DNA of 9,156 nt from UBA1189 sp045647345 (GTDB lineage Bacteria; Bacteroidota; Bacteroidia; Bacteroidales; Bacteroidaceae). The first letter of the stretch is position 1, and the number at the start of each line of letters is the position of its first letter. Shown piece by piece: positions 5,963-9,156 of this stretch. Location: NCBI GenBank assembly GCA_045647345.1, contig JAZRMG010000019.1, forward strand, positions 1-9,156. The letters are read 5' to 3'. The notes beneath the pieces were generated by a model, which saw only the letters and a program-made list of their open reading frames with translations, was not told where the DNA came from and ran no database searches. The position numbers were made by a program, and so were the translations under genes.

Positions 5963-6039
5963 GGGTTGAGGGTTGAGGGTTGAGTGTTGAGGGTTGAGGG
6001 TTTAGTGTTTAGGGTTTAGAGTTGAAAGTTTAGGGTTGA
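5963..6039. repeat. eleven tandem GGGTT[GT]A heptamers
   Basis: Eleven contiguous 7-bp units begin one base after the preceding stop codon and fill the gap to 12 bases before the next ATG. Units are GGGTTGA or GGGTTTA with variants GTGTTGA, GTGTTTA, GAGTTGA and AAGTTTA. The array resembles plant-type telomere repeats (TTTAGGG) but is a bacterial intergenic repeat. GGG runs at 5963, 5970, 5977, 5991 and 5998 could allow a G-quadruplex in the mRNA. An inverted-orientation relative lies at 2461-2495. Confidence 0.85.
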
Positions 6040-6051
6040 GAGAAATAGAAG

Positions 6052-7005
6052 ATGAAAATGAAGGCAAAATATACGTATATTACCATTTGTACAGCACTGA
6101 TGACACTCGCTTCGTGTCACCAAGAGGAGCTATACACGGGTCCCTGCGACGTGCACTTCAGAGCATATCTGCAGGAGGAGGTGAGTGTGACCCGCGGCTA
6201 TGCGACTATCGGGAGCGACGTGCCTGCCTTCACAGCCGAGTTGTTCGTGTCGGACGGCATATCGGCCCACAGTCCCGAGCTCACATGGAATGGCTCGTCA
6301 ATAACAGGTAACCTGCAACTCGAGCAGGGCACTTACCACTTCTATGGCTACATGCCGAAACAAGATGGCGCAACATTTGACCCCACAACAAAAACGATGC
6401 ACCTGCCCGCCATCCCGGGGGTAAGCGCTACAGATGCTATGGTCATCAACCCGCAAACATTGACGGTGGATGAAAATGACCAAGAAAAGACTATTACCCT
6501 GAAGATGGACCACCTGATGGCCAAGATCACTCCCCGAATCTACCTCAACAGCACCTATGCCCAGATGCGCAGCATCAAGATCAAGAAGGTGGAGTTCTGG
6601 GTCGATGGAGGCACCAACACACACAGTGCATCGGTAGCCTATACCGATGACAGCTACAGCATAGCATGGAGCACAGGGAGCACCGTCTCTGCTAGCCGAA
6701 TCACGGTCTACGAGACGGCCAATCCAATGACACTCACCACCACAAAAGGAGAGCAGGAGTATGGACACTGCTACCTCTGCCCCAACCAGTCGACAGAGAA
6801 CCTGAAGATGCGCGTCACCTACGATGTGTACGACACAGCCAATGCGTTGACACGCAAGAATGCCGTGGCTGAGAATCAGATAAAGAGACTTACGGGGCAG
6901 ACCATAAATGCTGGCACCAACTATAAACTGAATATACAGATAGTACCCACCTACCTCTACTCCCTGTCGGACAATGATGAGGAGTCATTGGTCATCAATG
7001 ACTGA
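6052..7005 (+). CDS. third fimbrillin-like lipoprotein, probable minor/tip subunit
   Basis: 317 residues from ATG 6052; a second in-frame ATG at 6058 would shorten it by two residues and cannot be excluded. The lipobox LASC puts the lipidated cysteine at residue 22. SVTR (45-48) is the probable arginine-type cleavage site. YHFYGYMP (95-102) and ITLKMDHLMAKITPRIYL (148-165) correspond to the fimbrillin core landmarks, with HLMAKI replacing the usual HxLSRL, so it is more diverged than the first two. The C-terminal region (YKLNIQIVPTYLYSL) lacks the usual tryptophan. It follows the heptamer array, whose last unit ends 12 bases before the start, with no Shine-Dalgarno. A diverged fimbrillin at the end of the series, next to a large putative adhesin, fits a tip or adaptor subunit; this role is inferred. 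Confidence 0.7.
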   Translation: MKMKAKYTYITICTALMTLASCHQEELYTGPCDVHFRAYLQEEVSVTRGYATIGSDVPAFTAELFVSDGISAHSPELTWNGSSITGNLQLEQGTYHFYGYMPKQDGATFDPTTKTMHLPAIPGVSATDAMVINPQTLTVDENDQEKTITLKMDHLMAKITPRIYLNSTYAQMRSIKIKKVEFWVDGGTNTHSASVAYTDDSYSIAWSTGSTVSASRITVYETANPMTLTTTKGEQEYGHCYLCPNQSTENLKMRVTYDVYDTANALTRKNAVAENQIKRLTGQTINAGTNYKLNIQIVPTYLYSLSDNDEESLVIND

Positions 7006-7035
7006 TACTGGGTATAGCAATGGAGAAACGACGAT

Positions 7036-9156
7036 ATGAGACACGACGATAGATACTACGACAAAAGCAACATGGCAGGGCTATGCCGGGCTGTGATGCT
7101 TATGGTATATCTGGCTATAGCATTCACAACAGCCCCAATCCATGCACAGACCATCGGAGGTAACGTGTATGGTGGTGGTAACCAAGGCGATGTGGAAGGA
7201 CACACTACGGTAACCCTGCAAGGAGGATTTATCCATGGCAGTGTGTTCGGCGGTGCACGTATGGCCAACGTAGGCGGACATGCCTTCGTACATATCGACG
7301 GAGCACACCAAACGGGGAACATCGTGGTCAAAGCCGTGTATGGCGGTAACGACATTGCGGGTACTATCGGCACATTAGGAAGCAACACGCTGGGATTCAG
7401 TCCTAAAGTAGAGGCCTTGAACACTGGCACTTTCGACAAGAGCACCTTCAACGCCTTTGTATATACGACACCGGCACAAACGAGATCGACATTCCCGTAT
7501 GTGATAGGCTCGCTCTATGGAGGTGGCAACGGTGCATACGACTACACACCCACAGATGATGGCAGATACACCGTGGAGGTGGAAGGCGCGACCTACACCA
7601 TTGCCGACAAACCGGAACTGGCCAACACCTATATCGAGATTGGTGGCGGATTCTATGGTCATGTCTTCGGTGGCGGTAACAAGGCGACGATCACCGAAAA
7701 CACGGTCATATATACTGAAAACAAGACCCCTTTTGATGGTATAGTCAATCGCGTATGTCACGATCATGCTGGAATCATCGACCTTGACGACAGACACTTC
7801 CGTCGCGTAGGAGACGGTGACCACGAAGACCTAATCTTCGACCACCACATTGCAGGCTGCTTCGGAGGTAATAACCTGGCCGATATGAGCATACGCCCCA
7901 CATGGTATCTCAAGGAGGGAAGAATCAACAACCTCTACTCGGGTGGTAACAAGGGACGAATGACACACCCGAACGGTATCGTCCTACCCCTACGCAGCAA
8001 CGACTTGCGCGTAAACAACGTCTATGGCGGATGCCGCATTGCTGACGTTGACCCGGGCACCACAGCGCCCACGACCGAGGTCATAAGTACTTGGGACTTT
8101 ACAAACAATGAGATGACCAGCTACGCCATCACCGAAGGATACTCATCGCGTGTATTGATCACTGGAGGCCACTTTAATAATGTATATGGCGGTAACGACA
8201 TCGCGGGAATTGTATACCATGGAACGAATATCGAACTTCATGGTGGTCGCACAGTCAATGTCTATGGTGGAGGTAACGGTTCGTATGCCTATACAGACCA
8301 AGAAAGTTGGGTAGAGCAGCATCCCGAGGATGCCGACTTCTACTACAACGTACCTGAAGGAAGCACCTCGCTGCAAGCGCTCCACAAGCATCGCCCCCAT
8401 GTAAAAAACACGCTGATATACATCACGGGACACGAGCATGACAACCCTCTCATAGTAGCAGGCGAAGTCTATTGCGGCGGTAACAGTGCGACACTGGCTG
8501 ACGAAGAAGGTCTTCGCGTCAATGCCAATGCGACTCTGCGCATCGGTAAGCATGCCATCATCGATGGTGTGTTCCTCGGCAGTAACGGCGCCAATATGGT
8601 AACGGAAGAGATGTTCAAGAAGTATGCCGACCGCAGCTTCAGCAGCATTGACCTCATGACGGAGGAGGGTATGAAAAATTACCTGGGTAGTGTGGCTGTA
8701 TATACCCGACCTCGCCTGAAGTGGGATGAGGAAATCGACGAGACCTACATCGGTTCGCTTCACTATGGAGGCAACAAGGGTAGTATGACCTACAGCGGCA
8801 TGAGCACCATCAATGTGCCGCGTGACATCATCATCTATGAGAAGGTGGTGGGCGGCTGTAACGATGCTTGCGTAAAGAAAGGCACATACAATGCCGAATA
8901 CCATGGTGGACTGTTGGAGCCGGGCGAGCCATACAATGGCATGGACAACGTGAAGATTTGTCTGAATGTGGATGCTTACCTCCAACCAAGAGAACTGGTG
9001 CTCACCTATATGGACAACGACCTTTTCGTGGAAAGCTGTGAATTTGTACTTGACACCTTGGCATCAAAGGTTATTGAGACATACGAAAACCACACATTGA
9101 AAAGCGCCACTTATGTGGATGCCAATATCTATGGCGGATGCTATACCAGCGGACAT
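7036..9156 (+). CDS. large secreted GGN-repeat protein, putative pilus-associated adhesin (3' incomplete)
   Basis: 707 codons stay open to the window edge, so the protein is longer than shown. ATG 7036 is 30 bases after the previous stop with a weak GGAG upstream; ATG 7072 (residue 13) is an alternative that gives a more standard signal peptide (MAGLCRAVMLMVYLAIAF). Cleavage is likely after HA37, leaving Q38; no lipobox, so it is not a lipoprotein. The body repeats an aromatic-GGN motif: VYGGGN at 44, VFGGA 70, VYGGN 101, LYGGGN 160, VFGGGN 210, CFGGN 275, LYSGGN 300, VYGGC 329, VYGGN 383, VYGGGN 409, VYCGGN 478, VFLGSN 512, HYGGN 576, VVGGC 604 and IYGGC 698. Glycine-rich turns separated by short alternating strands suggest a right-handed beta-solenoid. 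The stations recur in a fixed order (see findings). Large proteins of this look occur at the end of Bacteroidales fimbrillin operons; adhesin function is inference. Confidence 0.75.
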   Translation, partial: MRHDDRYYDKSNMAGLCRAVMLMVYLAIAFTTAPIHAQTIGGNVYGGGNQGDVEGHTTVTLQGGFIHGSVFGGARMANVGGHAFVHIDGAHQTGNIVVKAVYGGNDIAGTIGTLGSNTLGFSPKVEALNTGTFDKSTFNAFVYTTPAQTRSTFPYVIGSLYGGGNGAYDYTPTDDGRYTVEVEGATYTIADKPELANTYIEIGGGFYGHVFGGGNKATITENTVIYTENKTPFDGIVNRVCHDHAGIIDLDDRHFRRVGDGDHEDLIFDHHIAGCFGGNNLADMSIRPTWYLKEGRINNLYSGGNKGRMTHPNGIVLPLRSNDLRVNNVYGGCRIADVDPGTTAPTTEVISTWDFTNNEMTSYAITEGYSSRVLITGGHFNNVYGGNDIAGIVYHGTNIELHGGRTVNVYGGGNGSYAYTDQESWVEQHPEDADFYYNVPEGSTSLQALHKHRPHVKNTLIYITGHEHDNPLIVAGEVYCGGNSATLADEEGLRVNANATLRIGKHAIIDGVFLGSNGANMVTEEMFKKYADRSFSSIDLMTEEGMKNYLGSVAVYTRPRLKWDEEIDETYIGSLHYGGNKGSMTYSGMSTINVPRDIIIYEKVVGGCNDACVKKGTYNAEYHGGLLEPGEPYNGMDNVKICLNVDAYLQPRELVLTYMDNDLFVESCEFVLDTLASKVIETYENHTLKSATYVDANIYGGCYTSGH

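Noticed and set aside
5963..6039. Reading the heptamer array as a telomere or CRISPR array
   Set aside because: The units are 7 bp with no spacers, so it is not CRISPR; it lies inside an operon, so it is not a chromosome end. A bacterial intergenic tandem repeat explains it.
8143..8985. 280-codon ORF on the minus strand
   Set aside because: It lies wholly antisense to the large GGN-repeat gene, whose reading frame has a signal peptide, ordered repeats and operon context. The antisense translation has no recognisable family and no promoter.

Overview
The window looks like a chromosomal surface-appendage locus from a member of the order Bacteroidales (Prevotella/Bacteroides/Porphyromonas-like; I cannot fix the genus). 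Reasons: three FimA/Mfa1-type fimbrillin lipoproteins in a row, a DUF3575 protein and a DUF5119-type lipoprotein ahead of them, two good Bacteroidota sigma-ABfr promoters (TTTG, about 20 bp, TAnnTTTG), and start codons that mostly lack Shine-Dalgarno sequences.

Layout. Bases 1-112 (minus strand) hold the first 37 codons of an unrecognised protein with its own divergent promoter at 170-201. Bases 202-1118 contain no convincing gene. They carry a GC-rich dyad (264-356), a 322-bp element bounded by near-perfect 36-bp inverted repeats (460-781) whose core is a three-copy 22-bp minisatellite (582-647), a ten-base G tract (886-895), and the main operon promoter (961-992) overlapped by several dyads.

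From 1119 to the right edge six genes run head to tail on the plus strand: an OmpA-like/DUF3575 outer-membrane protein (1119-2390), a DUF5119 lipoprotein likely to be the fimbrial anchor or an accessory subunit (2514-3671), an AT-rich fimbrillin that is probably the stalk subunit (3826-4902), two further fimbrillin-like lipoproteins likely to be minor or tip subunits (4975-5961, 6052-7005), and the first 707 codons of a very large secreted protein made of repeated GGN motifs (7036-9156, running off the window). Together this resembles a type V pilus operon: lipoprotein precursors cross the inner membrane, reach the outer-membrane surface, and are matured by proteolysis after an arginine. All three fimbrillins have a [AV]TR motif at residues 43-48, whereas the DUF5119 protein lacks one at this place.

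The gaps between genes are unusually patterned. Tandem heptamers of one family occur in opposite orientations at 2461-2495 and 5963-6039. AATTTAC repeats fill 2389-2450. A rare strong Shine-Dalgarno with a seven-codon ORF precedes a very AT-rich leader in front of the main fimbrillin, and a perfect 12-bp hairpin without a U tract follows that gene. The least ordinary items are the inverted-repeat element with its minisatellite just upstream of a pilus operon, and the ordered six-station super-repeat of about 260 residues in the large terminal protein.
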